From Candidatus Aegiribacteria sp. (GTDB lineage: Bacteria; Fermentibacterota; Fermentibacteria; Fermentibacterales; JCC-6), in NCBI GenBank assembly GCA_013138965.1, contig WTBT01000106.1:1-43778 (forward strand): a DNA stretch of 43,778 bases, given 5' to 3'. Under the pieces are notes generated by a model. The model worked only from the letters and a program-made list of their open reading frames with translations, searched no databases and was not told where the DNA came from. How positions within the stretch are numbered: the first letter of the stretch is position 1; the number at the start of each line of letters is the position of its first letter. This document shows, piece after piece, positions 33,898-41,685 of this stretch. Both the position numbers and the translations under genes were made by a program.

Positions 33898-36083
33898 GAT
33901 ACCTTCTATATTTTTCACTGATACTCTTTATCATGCTGTCATGCAACCGTGTTTACGAAGAGGAAACTTCCCTGCTGGAACCGGTGGAGGAGATCAGAAT
34001 TGGTCTTTTCTCGAACATTGACTCTCTTTACCTTGCCGGTGAATTCCAGCCTGTGCTGGATTCCCTTCTATTTCTGCTTGGTGCGGACTCAACGTTTCAG
34101 GATGAGGTCCTGTTCAGGATGCTGGGACTCTACCATGGCAGGGCGATGGAGGATGAGTTTGTAACGCTTCTTGACAGCCTTGAACTGGAGGGATTCGGCC
34201 CCCTTACCGGTTGGAAGGTCTCAGCTATGGATCTTGCCGGAGATCCCGCAGGCGCTCTTGTATACCTGTCTTCCGAGCAGTCGTCGCTGCGCGCGTGGCT
34301 GTCATGGGAAATCGATTCTCTGGAATGCTGGATTGATATACCGGACGATCCTGCTCCCGGAGATGCTTTCGCAATGGCATGTACTGCCGCTCCTGCAAGT
34401 CTTACCCCGGAGAGGCTGCGCTTTCTCGCGGAATATGAAACACTTTTTCCGTCTGTAAGGGATGTCTTGTTGAGAGAACTGAAGGCATCTGCCGACTCTG
34501 CGTGTTCATGGATGGTTGAAATACTGAATGAGATCTCACAGACACCACAAAGCGGGCTTCTGCTTCTGGAAATGCAGGCCCTGGCTGATTCCGGCTCCTT
34601 CCAGTACTGGGAGGGAACGATGAGCAGTGGAGCCTTTGCATGCTCTGTCGCGGTAGAAGAAATCCTGCAGCGGTATCCCGGAGAATACAGCCCCGGCTGG
34701 GATATCGTTGACTGTCTCGCAGTGTCCGGTGAGATAGATATTCTCCTTCAGTATTCAAGTAATGGAGACGCATGGCACAGAACGGGTTCCGATATGGCTG
34801 TTCTTCGGCAACAGGAAAAATACAGTGAGCTGCTTCAGCTCACCGGCAGCGTAAGTGACGGTGACCCCGATTCGATCAGGGCAAGGGCCGCTCTTTTCAG
34901 AGCTCATGCGCTGAAAGGGGCAGGAAACCCGGGAAGCGTTTACTATCCGGCCTGTCTTGCATTCGCGGCCGAATTTCCCCTGCATCCATTTGCCAGGGAA
35001 GCCGCCTACAATGCGGGCAAGTATTACGACTGTGAACAGGAATGGAACAGCGCTGGCGATGCCTATCTGACTTCACTGAGAACTTCGGGTTCATGGGGAG
35101 GTGATGAAAGGGCTCACTGGCGTGGCGGATTCTCCCTTTATATGTCGGGCAGGTTCATGGAGGCGGACTCCCTCTGGTCCCTTGCCTGCGAAAGATGGCC
35201 GGCTGGTTACTGGAGGGATGAGATGCTTTTCTGGAGAGCAAGGCTCGCGGGTGAGCTTGGAAGAGATATCCTCAGTGATTCGCTTCTTCTCGCAGTTGCT
35301 TCTGAACATCCGTGGGAGTTTTATGGATTGCTGGCCGCAGAGAGGCTTGGTGTCCGGAACGGTAACGGATCCCCGGTGCCGGAAATCGACCTGATGGATG
35401 ATGGTGTATGTTCACTTGCAATTGAAATGACCGCTTCGGGGTTCGGTATCGCGGCAGTGGAAATGCTCTCCGGGGGGTCTTTCGGTTCCCCCTCCGTCAG
35501 GGCCGCTGCGCTCTCCCTGATGGGACGTCACGGATGCGTTCTGGGATTACTACGTGCCCTTGATTCAAACCTTAGGGAATATTCGGACGTAATGCTTCCG
35601 GATTCACTTCTGTGCTTCTACTTTCCATCGCCCTACAGAGATCTTTCATTACGGGCGACAGATTCCCTTGCCCTCGAATCGAACGTGCTGCAGGGAATAA
35701 TGAGAGAGGAGAGCAGTTTCAGCCGCTGGGTGGTTTCCAGGGCGGGAGCCATGGGGGTAATACAGCTGATGCCCGGTACTGCGTACGATGTCGCCAGATG
35801 GTATGGACTTCCCTTTCTTGAATCTGACGATTTCTTTGATCCGGCTATTTCGGTTCCGTATGGCGCGCTATACATAAACAGGCAGTACGGTAATTTCAAC
35901 GGTGAGACTCCCCTGTTCCTGGCGGCTTACAACGCCGGTCCCGGTAATGCGACAAGATGGGTTGATATGCACGGATGGAATCCTGCCGATCCTGAATTGT
36001 ATATTGAACAGATAACGTACAGGGAAACCAGAATGTATGTTAAGAAGGTTCTTAGATCTGCCTGGATATACGAAAGGCGATGA
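33894..36083 (+). CDS. Lytic transglycosylase lipoprotein, copy 2
   Basis: 729 residues, same architecture as its upstream paralogue, with shared local segments (FPSPYRDLS against FPAPYRELS, DEMLFWRARLAGE against DEMLFWRARYAGR, LAAYNAGPGNA in both). It starts at TTG in a TTGA overlap and has a lipoprotein signal (LFIMLSC, Cys at about residue 17), so this copy is probably membrane-anchored while copy 1 is periplasmic. The SLT domain has the catalytic Glu606 in GIMREESSFSRW, GAMGVIQLMPGTAYDVARWYG and the C-terminal AAYNAGPGNATRW. Overlap with the NHL gene (ATGA) implies coupling. Confidence 0.92.
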   Translation: MRYLLYFSLILFIMLSCNRVYEEETSLLEPVEEIRIGLFSNIDSLYLAGEFQPVLDSLLFLLGADSTFQDEVLFRMLGLYHGRAMEDEFVTLLDSLELEGFGPLTGWKVSAMDLAGDPAGALVYLSSEQSSLRAWLSWEIDSLECWIDIPDDPAPGDAFAMACTAAPASLTPERLRFLAEYETLFPSVRDVLLRELKASADSACSWMVEILNEISQTPQSGLLLLEMQALADSGSFQYWEGTMSSGAFACSVAVEEILQRYPGEYSPGWDIVDCLAVSGEIDILLQYSSNGDAWHRTGSDMAVLRQQEKYSELLQLTGSVSDGDPDSIRARAALFRAHALKGAGNPGSVYYPACLAFAAEFPLHPFAREAAYNAGKYYDCEQEWNSAGDAYLTSLRTSGSWGGDERAHWRGGFSLYMSGRFMEADSLWSLACERWPAGYWRDEMLFWRARLAGELGRDILSDSLLLAVASEHPWEFYGLLAAERLGVRNGNGSPVPEIDLMDDGVCSLAIEMTASGFGIAAVEMLSGGSFGSPSVRAAALSLMGRHGCVLGLLRALDSNLREYSDVMLPDSLLCFYFPSPYRDLSLRATDSLALESNVLQGIMREESSFSRWVVSRAGAMGVIQLMPGTAYDVARWYGLPFLESDDFFDPAISVPYGALYINRQYGNFNGETPLFLAAYNAGPGNATRWVDMHGWNPADPELYIEQITYRETRMYVKKVLRSAWIYERR

Positions 36084-37366
36084 GTATGATACTTACATTA
36101 TTGATGATACTTGCAGGTTACTTTGTTGAGCCCTCTGTCACCACTACTCTGGTGTATCCACCCTTCGGGCACTGCATGGGCATCTATAGAGCGGGAACGG
36201 AACAGCTTTCGATGCTTCTTGGAGGGCTTGTAAGGTTCGATAACACCCAGGGACTCGCGTGCGTCAAGCTTGAGGACTGGGACGACCCGGGTTCCTCCGA
36301 TGATGACGAACTTGCCGTATACGGAGTGAATTCAGGCAGCGGCCATATCATCTACAATGCGAATATGTATACACTTGGCCTTTACGGAGGGAACGGTTCA
36401 GGCCCGAACGAGCTTTTGCGTCCTCATGGTATCGCAGCTGATCCCTCGGGCTTCATTCTCGTCGCTGATACAGGTAACAGGAGGGTTGTGATTCTGGGAA
36501 GGAGCGGCGCAAGACTGGTTCCTGAAGGAGTGCTCTACGGTGATTTTCAGGAACCGTGGGATGTGGCTCTGGATGGAGCGGGCAGCATTTACGTTACGGA
36601 TCGGGCCGGGGACAGGCTTTATATCTACAGTTCCCGATCCGATACACTGCCGGAGATCATAGAGATAGATTCTCCCACCGGGGTGGACGCTGTTCGGGGT
36701 GGTAACTGGTTTCATAATCAGGAAGAATTCACTGTTGTGATTACTGAAGATGCCTCCTCCATCGTGAAGCTGGCAGAGGGTGAGATTATTGCCGAAGCTT
36801 TCCTCGCCGACTGCAACGGGTCTTTCTTCAACTATCCCGCCATCGATTTCTGGGGCAACGTCTGGGTCACGGACAGTATTTCCTGCTGTGTGCACAAATT
36901 TACCGAAAGCATCGATTATATCTGCAGTTTCGGTTCGGAAGGCAGCGGAGACAGGGAATTCTATTCACCTACCGGTCTGGCCATATGGAAACGCTACGGG
37001 CAGGTCTTCATAGGTGAGAGGGAAGGCGCCAGGTATTTCTGGATAGGCGCCGATCTCATTGACGTTTCTATCGAATCCACCGGGCGGGGTCTTCAGATAG
37101 ACGGCATACTTACGGAATACGCAGTTGTCGACGCCATGATCTATGATGCGGAAGGAGAGCCTGTATTCCGCCTGGCAGAAGGCAGGTATCCTGCAGGTTC
37201 TTTCCGCCTTGAGTGGGCGGGGATAACAGCAAGAGGTATTCAAGTACCCGGAGGCGATTACAGTATTGAGCTGGTTATTCAGCCGGTGTATTCCAGCAAG
37301 GGTTACTTCAGCAAGACATTCACCGAAGATTTCACCATGGATCATCTGGATTTTGAACAGCCATAG
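36080..37366 (+). CDS. NHL-repeat beta-propeller protein with FlgD-like end
   Basis: 428 residues. The N-terminus (MSMILTLLMILAGYFVEP) is a signal peptide or anchor. The body has NHL-type propeller repeats: LLRPHGIAADPSGFILVADT and NRRVVILG, FQEPWDVALDGAGSIYVTDR and DRLYIYS, FNYPAIDFWGNVWVTDS, FYSPTGLAIWKRYGQVFIGE. The last 80 residues (VVDAMIYDAEGEPVFRLAEG, GITARGIQVPGGDYSIELVI) resemble a FlgD-type Ig-like domain and lack the usual ending of the sorting domains in this window. Probably a periplasmic or surface-associated scaffold; no catalytic residues seen. It is coupled to the transglycosylase by a four-base overlap. Confidence 0.8.
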   Translation: MSMILTLLMILAGYFVEPSVTTTLVYPPFGHCMGIYRAGTEQLSMLLGGLVRFDNTQGLACVKLEDWDDPGSSDDDELAVYGVNSGSGHIIYNANMYTLGLYGGNGSGPNELLRPHGIAADPSGFILVADTGNRRVVILGRSGARLVPEGVLYGDFQEPWDVALDGAGSIYVTDRAGDRLYIYSSRSDTLPEIIEIDSPTGVDAVRGGNWFHNQEEFTVVITEDASSIVKLAEGEIIAEAFLADCNGSFFNYPAIDFWGNVWVTDSISCCVHKFTESIDYICSFGSEGSGDREFYSPTGLAIWKRYGQVFIGEREGARYFWIGADLIDVSIESTGRGLQIDGILTEYAVVDAMIYDAEGEPVFRLAEGRYPAGSFRLEWAGITARGIQVPGGDYSIELVIQPVYSSKGYFSKTFTEDFTMDHLDFEQP

Positions 37367-37388
37367 AGAGGTGTAACTTCTGAAATAC

Positions 37389-38606
37389 GTGTTCCTGCTG
37401 GTTCTTCTCCTGCTTTCCGCATTCTTCAGCGGTTCGGAAACAGCCTGCTTCAGTCTTGACCGGCTTCAGAAAAGAAGGCTGCGAAGAACTGAAGCTGGAA
37501 GAAGGGTTCTCTGCCTTCTTTCCAGCCCTGAGAAATTATTGTCCGTAATTCTTTTCGGGAATACGGTTGTCAATATCACCGCTTCGGCCATTGCGGCATC
37601 CATCGCCGCAGGGATGTTTCCGGACAACAGTAGTCTCAGCCTGGCCCTGGCGGCAGGCGCGATGACATTCCTGCTCCTTGTCTTCGGTGAGATATCACCA
37701 AAGACACTGGCGGTCACTCGCGCGGAAAATTGGGCATCAAGGAGTTCATCCGCGCTGCTGGTATTCATGAAGATATGTACGCCCATTGCTTCCACTCTTT
37801 CAAGATTTTCGAAGTTCGTATCCGCGAAAATTGGAGTAAACAGTCCTGGCAGCAGGTTATCCCGCGAGGAAATCATTGCTCTGGTTGAACTCGGACAGTC
37901 CGAAGGTCTGTTAGGGTCCGAAGGTGGAGCCACGCTGAACCTTCTGACGCTGAATGAGTCTCAGTGTACCGATGTTATGAAACCCAGGTCCGAAGTAGCC
38001 GTACTGAGAACGGGATGGGATGAGGAACGTTTCAGCGAAGTCATGCGAAGCACCGGATTTACGAGATTCCCGGTACTGGACGGACCAATGGAGAAGGTAA
38101 TCGGTTATGTGGATTCCAGGGAGTATTTCATCTCCGGGGACGGAGAACCCCTTACTCTGCATGATCTGCCTTCCTTCCCGGAAAATGTCCCCCTCGAAAC
38201 CGTTCTTATGGGTTTGCGGGATTCGGATGAAGAAGCCGGTGCGGTATTTGATGAATACGGTGACTGGACAGGCATAGTCACAGTGCATGATATCCTTGAT
38301 TATTTCCTTTTCAGTTCATCTGTTCAGCCCGGTACCCTTCCATCGGGGGTAAGCGTTAAGGATGGGTGGCTTCTAATACCTGCAGCATTGAAGCTCTCAA
38401 CCCTTTCGGAGCTCTCTGGAAGAAAATTCGAAGCCAGGTACGCCGAAACATGCGGCGGACTGGTTCAGGAGGTTACGGGAAGGATACCCCTCGAGGGAGA
38501 GGAAATAGAAATTTCGGGATACATTTTCAGGATCGCCTCCAGGGAGGGGCCCAGACTCGACCGTATGGAAGTCAGGCTCATCGGGAACGAGGTCTCACAG
38601 ACATGA
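37389..38606 (+). CDS. CNNM/CorC-type transporter, full architecture
   Basis: 405 residues from GTG 37389; CTG 37380 is an alternative better spaced (six bases) from the AGAGGTG site at 37367-37373. Order: DUF21 membrane domain with about four segments (LLVLLLLSAFFSGSETACFS at the start, LFGNTVVNITASAIAASIAA, ALAAGAMTFLLLVFGEISPK), a cytosolic part with SREEIIALVELGQSEGLL, a CBS pair (VMKPRSEVAVLRTGWDEE to VIGYVDSREYF and DEYGDWTGIVTVHDILDYF), and a CorC/HlyC-type C-terminal domain (VKDGWLLIPAALKLSTLSEL). The family includes Mg2+ and Co2+ efflux or uptake proteins. A shorter paralogue follows, overlapping by ATGA. Confidence 0.9.
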   Translation: MFLLVLLLLSAFFSGSETACFSLDRLQKRRLRRTEAGRRVLCLLSSPEKLLSVILFGNTVVNITASAIAASIAAGMFPDNSSLSLALAAGAMTFLLLVFGEISPKTLAVTRAENWASRSSSALLVFMKICTPIASTLSRFSKFVSAKIGVNSPGSRLSREEIIALVELGQSEGLLGSEGGATLNLLTLNESQCTDVMKPRSEVAVLRTGWDEERFSEVMRSTGFTRFPVLDGPMEKVIGYVDSREYFISGDGEPLTLHDLPSFPENVPLETVLMGLRDSDEEAGAVFDEYGDWTGIVTVHDILDYFLFSSSVQPGTLPSGVSVKDGWLLIPAALKLSTLSELSGRKFEARYAETCGGLVQEVTGRIPLEGEEIEISGYIFRIASREGPRLDRMEVRLIGNEVSQT

Positions 38607-39595
38607 TGCCCTTACTGTTTGTGCTCGCTGTAATTCTGGCAACCTTTTCCAGCGGCGCCGAAACGGCTTTCTCTGCGGCCAGCAGAATAAGGGCTCTCAG
38701 CCGCAGTCGGGAGGGCAGAAAATGGGCCCGTCTTTCTCTGAGTTTCATAGAAAATCCCAGAAGATACCTCACTACAACACTGGTGGGAACGAACATCGGT
38801 ATTGTTCTGGCGTCGATTATCACTTCAAGATTCGCTGAGGGCACTGATATTCCATGGCTTGAACCGGTTCTGATCGTTCTCCTCTCCTTTTTCATGCTCA
38901 TCTTCGCGGAGATGATCCCCAAGCATCTGATGCTCGTTTCAAGGGAAACCGTGGTTTCGAATCTTTCCCTTCCGCTGCTGCTGCTGAGGATAGTGCTTTT
39001 CCCGGTTATCCTCATCGCTGATTCCCTCTCTTCACTGATAGTGGGCAGAAGGGTTGATTCCCGGGTATTTGAGAGTAAGAGTGAAATACTGGGGCTTCTT
39101 GCGGATTCGTCATCAGATACCGGACCCATTGCGGAGAGAATCCTCAGAATGAACGATGTTCGGATCGGCAATGTAATGAGAAAGCTCAAAGCAATACCTG
39201 TTGCCCGTATTGGAGAGACCAGAGACTCGGTACTGGAGAAGTTGATCGATTCCGGTTACCCCTTCGTGCTGGTATGCGAACGGGAGAGTGATACGATAAG
39301 GGGATATGCGGATGGAAATTCAGTATTACAATCCGACAGTATGCTGGATGGAAACGGTGTTGAAGGGATTCCCTATTTTGAGGAAGGGGATGACCTTATA
39401 AGTGTAACTGCGATGCTTCGGAAGTCATCCGCTCCAGCGGGGATCGTTCTTGGAAGAACCGGCCAGCCTGCGGGTATTGCCATTCTGGATGATATTATAG
39501 ATTCTTTACTGGGTAAAACGGGAACAGCATCCGCATTGAAAGCCCCGCATGATAGGAAGATTGAGTGGTGTGATGGGAGAGCAGTCGTCAGGTAA
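38603..39595 (+). CDS. CNNM-type paralogue, truncated C-terminus
   Basis: 330 residues from ATG 38603, which overlaps the previous stop by four bases. The DUF21 membrane domain is complete (VLAVILATFSSGAETAFSAA, LVGTNIGIVLASIITSRFA, VLIVLLSFFMLIFAEMIPK), and a CBS-like region follows (NVMRKLKAIPVARIGETR, PFVLVCERESDTIRGYADG, GIVLGRTGQPAGIAILDDII). Compared with the first copy it lacks the CorC/HlyC C-terminal domain and ends about 75 residues earlier. Two copies in tandem suggest a heterodimer, as CNNM proteins are dimeric; this is inference. The next gene starts before this one ends. Confidence 0.88.
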   Translation: MMPLLFVLAVILATFSSGAETAFSAASRIRALSRSREGRKWARLSLSFIENPRRYLTTTLVGTNIGIVLASIITSRFAEGTDIPWLEPVLIVLLSFFMLIFAEMIPKHLMLVSRETVVSNLSLPLLLLRIVLFPVILIADSLSSLIVGRRVDSRVFESKSEILGLLADSSSDTGPIAERILRMNDVRIGNVMRKLKAIPVARIGETRDSVLEKLIDSGYPFVLVCERESDTIRGYADGNSVLQSDSMLDGNGVEGIPYFEEGDDLISVTAMLRKSSAPAGIVLGRTGQPAGIAILDDIIDSLLGKTGTASALKAPHDRKIEWCDGRAVVR

Positions 39596-41549
39596 ATTCG
39601 CATGGATAGGGGATGAAGACTCTCCTTTTCCGGGTTCCGCTGATATAGAAAACTGCAACCGCGAGAACTGTTCCGTCATACTGATTTCCGGAAATAAGGA
39701 TCCTGATAGAGTACTGGAAATCGTAAGAAACCGCTGCGGTTCTGAAATCCCCTGGCTGGTCTACGGCTCGGATGAAAACATGGAGGGTTGGCTCAATGCC
39801 GGAGCTGCCGGTTTTTTACCCGTAGGAACCTCGAGGGAAACCATTCAGGCTGCTCTTCATGGCATTTCAAAGCTCTTTGGGAACGCAAGAAACAGAAATC
39901 CCCTCTCCGGTCTTCCGGGAAACATAGCCATCGCGTCCAGGCTCAAATCCGATGTTCTTGAAAAACATGGTCTTGCGGCATATTTCGATATATCGGGATT
40001 CAAGCCTTTCAACGATTACTACGGTTTCAGCAGGGGGGATGCAGTACTTCGTTCCCTGGCGGCAATATTGACGGAAAACCTCTCGGAATATTTCGTTGGA
40101 CACGTGGGTGGTGATGATTTCGTCGCGATCGGGGAAGGCATCGACTTCGAGGAATCCGTTAAACGTGCAACCAGGATTTTCAACGGAAGAGCCGGCGGTT
40201 TCTACAGCGGCAAGGACAACGCCGCTGGCGGAATCGAAGCCCTGGACAGATCCGGGGAATTCCGGTTCTATCCCGTAATGGATATTACGGTATCAATTGT
40301 TGACGGGGCAGAATGCAGCAGCGTGGAACAGCTTGCCCGAAGGGCCGGACTGGAGAAGAAGAGGCTTAAGGGAGAGCTTCTTCCGGATACGGTAGCCAGT
40401 TTCCTCAGTGGAGGGGATGGAATACCGGAATATCAGGATTTCAGGGAGTGGCTCCGGAATTCGGAACCTGATACGCTGCAGATAAAGGCATTGATAGAAT
40501 CCGCGGGTATCCTGGGCGATACGAAAATGACAACCTGTCTCATTGAAATACTGAAAAAGGAGAAGGACCATAAAATACGCAAAAGTGCTGCCAGAGCACT
40601 CGGAAACGTTGCTGGACAGGATTCGGCGGAAGCTCTTAAAACTGCTCTGAAGGACGGAAACGTGCATGTAAGAACCGCTGCCACAATGGCGCTCCCGTTC
40701 GTTCTGGGGGCTGAAGCCGGGGCTTTTCTGAAGGATGCCGTCAATGACAGAAGCACCTGGGTTCGCAGGGCTGCGCTGAGAGGCCTTGGCATAAGCGGCT
40801 GGCAGGGAGCCACCGGCATACTAAGATGCGAGCTTGAGAAGAAAGGCGATGAAGGATACTGGCTTAACCGCAGTCAGGAACTTGCCGCGGCGCTGGAAGG
40901 GGCTGCATTCCTGGGAGACCCTCTCCTGGCTGACGCCGTAGCGAATATTCTCAGGGAGAACACCGGAGTTCCAAAGGAGACCGTATGGAAGACTCTGCTT
41001 ACGCTCGGGAGTCAGGTATGCGTTGATGAGATGCTGAAAGCAGTGGAAAGCGGGGAATATTTCGATATCATCAGACAGCTGGACAGCTTTGACCCCTGCG
41101 GACTTACTTTCGAGTCAGTTGAAAAGCTGGAATCTGACCTTACAGGCCTTAACCTGCGAAGAGGCACTGACCGTATAGAGATTCTGAAATTTCTGGGACG
41201 GGTGCCCGGTGGAGCGTCCGGTGACATTTTGAAATGGCTCCTTGATAACATTGAAAAAACCGATGATCCCCATGAATTCGAAGCGCTTCTGGAAACCATG
41301 ATATCCAGGGAGGTTGCCCCCAGAGGTTACGATCTCGCAAGGATCGTTGACAGAACGGCAAAGAACAGGCTTAAACTTACAAGAAAAGGCATCGTATCCA
41401 TGCTCAGATGGGCTTCTACAGGCAAGTATTCACTTTCAAAAATCTATCTTGAAAAGCTTCTCAGGCACGATTCAAGGGAAATCAGAAACGCCGCGGCCAG
41501 AACCGTTGTCAGTTTAGCAAGGAAACAGACGGAACCGCAGAAAAAGTAG
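39573..41549 (+). CDS. Receiver-like / GGDEF / HEAT-repeat protein
   Basis: About 658 residues from ATG 39573; ATG 39549 in the same frame is possible and neither has a strong ribosome-binding site. The first 110 residues resemble a degenerate receiver (VILISGNKDPDRVLEIV, LNAGAAGFLPVG). Residues about 120-290 form a GGDEF diguanylate-cyclase domain (LSGLPGNIAIASRLKS, AYFDISGFKPFNDYYG, FVGHVGGDDFVAIGEG); the GGDDF active-site motif is intact and no upstream R..D inhibitory site is seen. The rest is HEAT-type repeats (KIRKSAARALGNVAGQDSAE, VHVRTAATMALPFVLG, STWVRRAALRGLGISG), a protein-binding solenoid. It could make c-di-GMP or serve as a GGDEF scaffold. Last gene of the 17-kb run. Confidence 0.85.
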   Translation: MGEQSSGKFAWIGDEDSPFPGSADIENCNRENCSVILISGNKDPDRVLEIVRNRCGSEIPWLVYGSDENMEGWLNAGAAGFLPVGTSRETIQAALHGISKLFGNARNRNPLSGLPGNIAIASRLKSDVLEKHGLAAYFDISGFKPFNDYYGFSRGDAVLRSLAAILTENLSEYFVGHVGGDDFVAIGEGIDFEESVKRATRIFNGRAGGFYSGKDNAAGGIEALDRSGEFRFYPVMDITVSIVDGAECSSVEQLARRAGLEKKRLKGELLPDTVASFLSGGDGIPEYQDFREWLRNSEPDTLQIKALIESAGILGDTKMTTCLIEILKKEKDHKIRKSAARALGNVAGQDSAEALKTALKDGNVHVRTAATMALPFVLGAEAGAFLKDAVNDRSTWVRRAALRGLGISGWQGATGILRCELEKKGDEGYWLNRSQELAAALEGAAFLGDPLLADAVANILRENTGVPKETVWKTLLTLGSQVCVDEMLKAVESGEYFDIIRQLDSFDPCGLTFESVEKLESDLTGLNLRRGTDRIEILKFLGRVPGGASGDILKWLLDNIEKTDDPHEFEALLETMISREVAPRGYDLARIVDRTAKNRLKLTRKGIVSMLRWASTGKYSLSKIYLEKLLRHDSREIRNAAARTVVSLARKQTEPQKK

Positions 41550-41603
41550 CCAACAGATCCAGCGAGTGAAGTCTGTAATAACAGACACTGAATTACTTCG
41601 ATA

Positions 41604-41632
41604 TTGTGTCCGGTATCAGAAATAATTATACT
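41604..41632 (+). promoter_or_regulatory. Possible sigma70-like promoter for the subtilisin gene
   Basis: TTGTGT (41604-41609), a poor -35, is followed after 17 bases by TATACT (41627-41632), five of six to TATAAT. It lies about 50 bases before the ATG. A small hairpin (GTCTGT/ACAGAC, 41571-41586) upstream may end the preceding transcript. Confidence 0.4.
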
Positions 41633-41685
41633 TACATTGATTACCCCATAAGTCCAGATATATCTTACGATTGAAGGAAAGCAAT

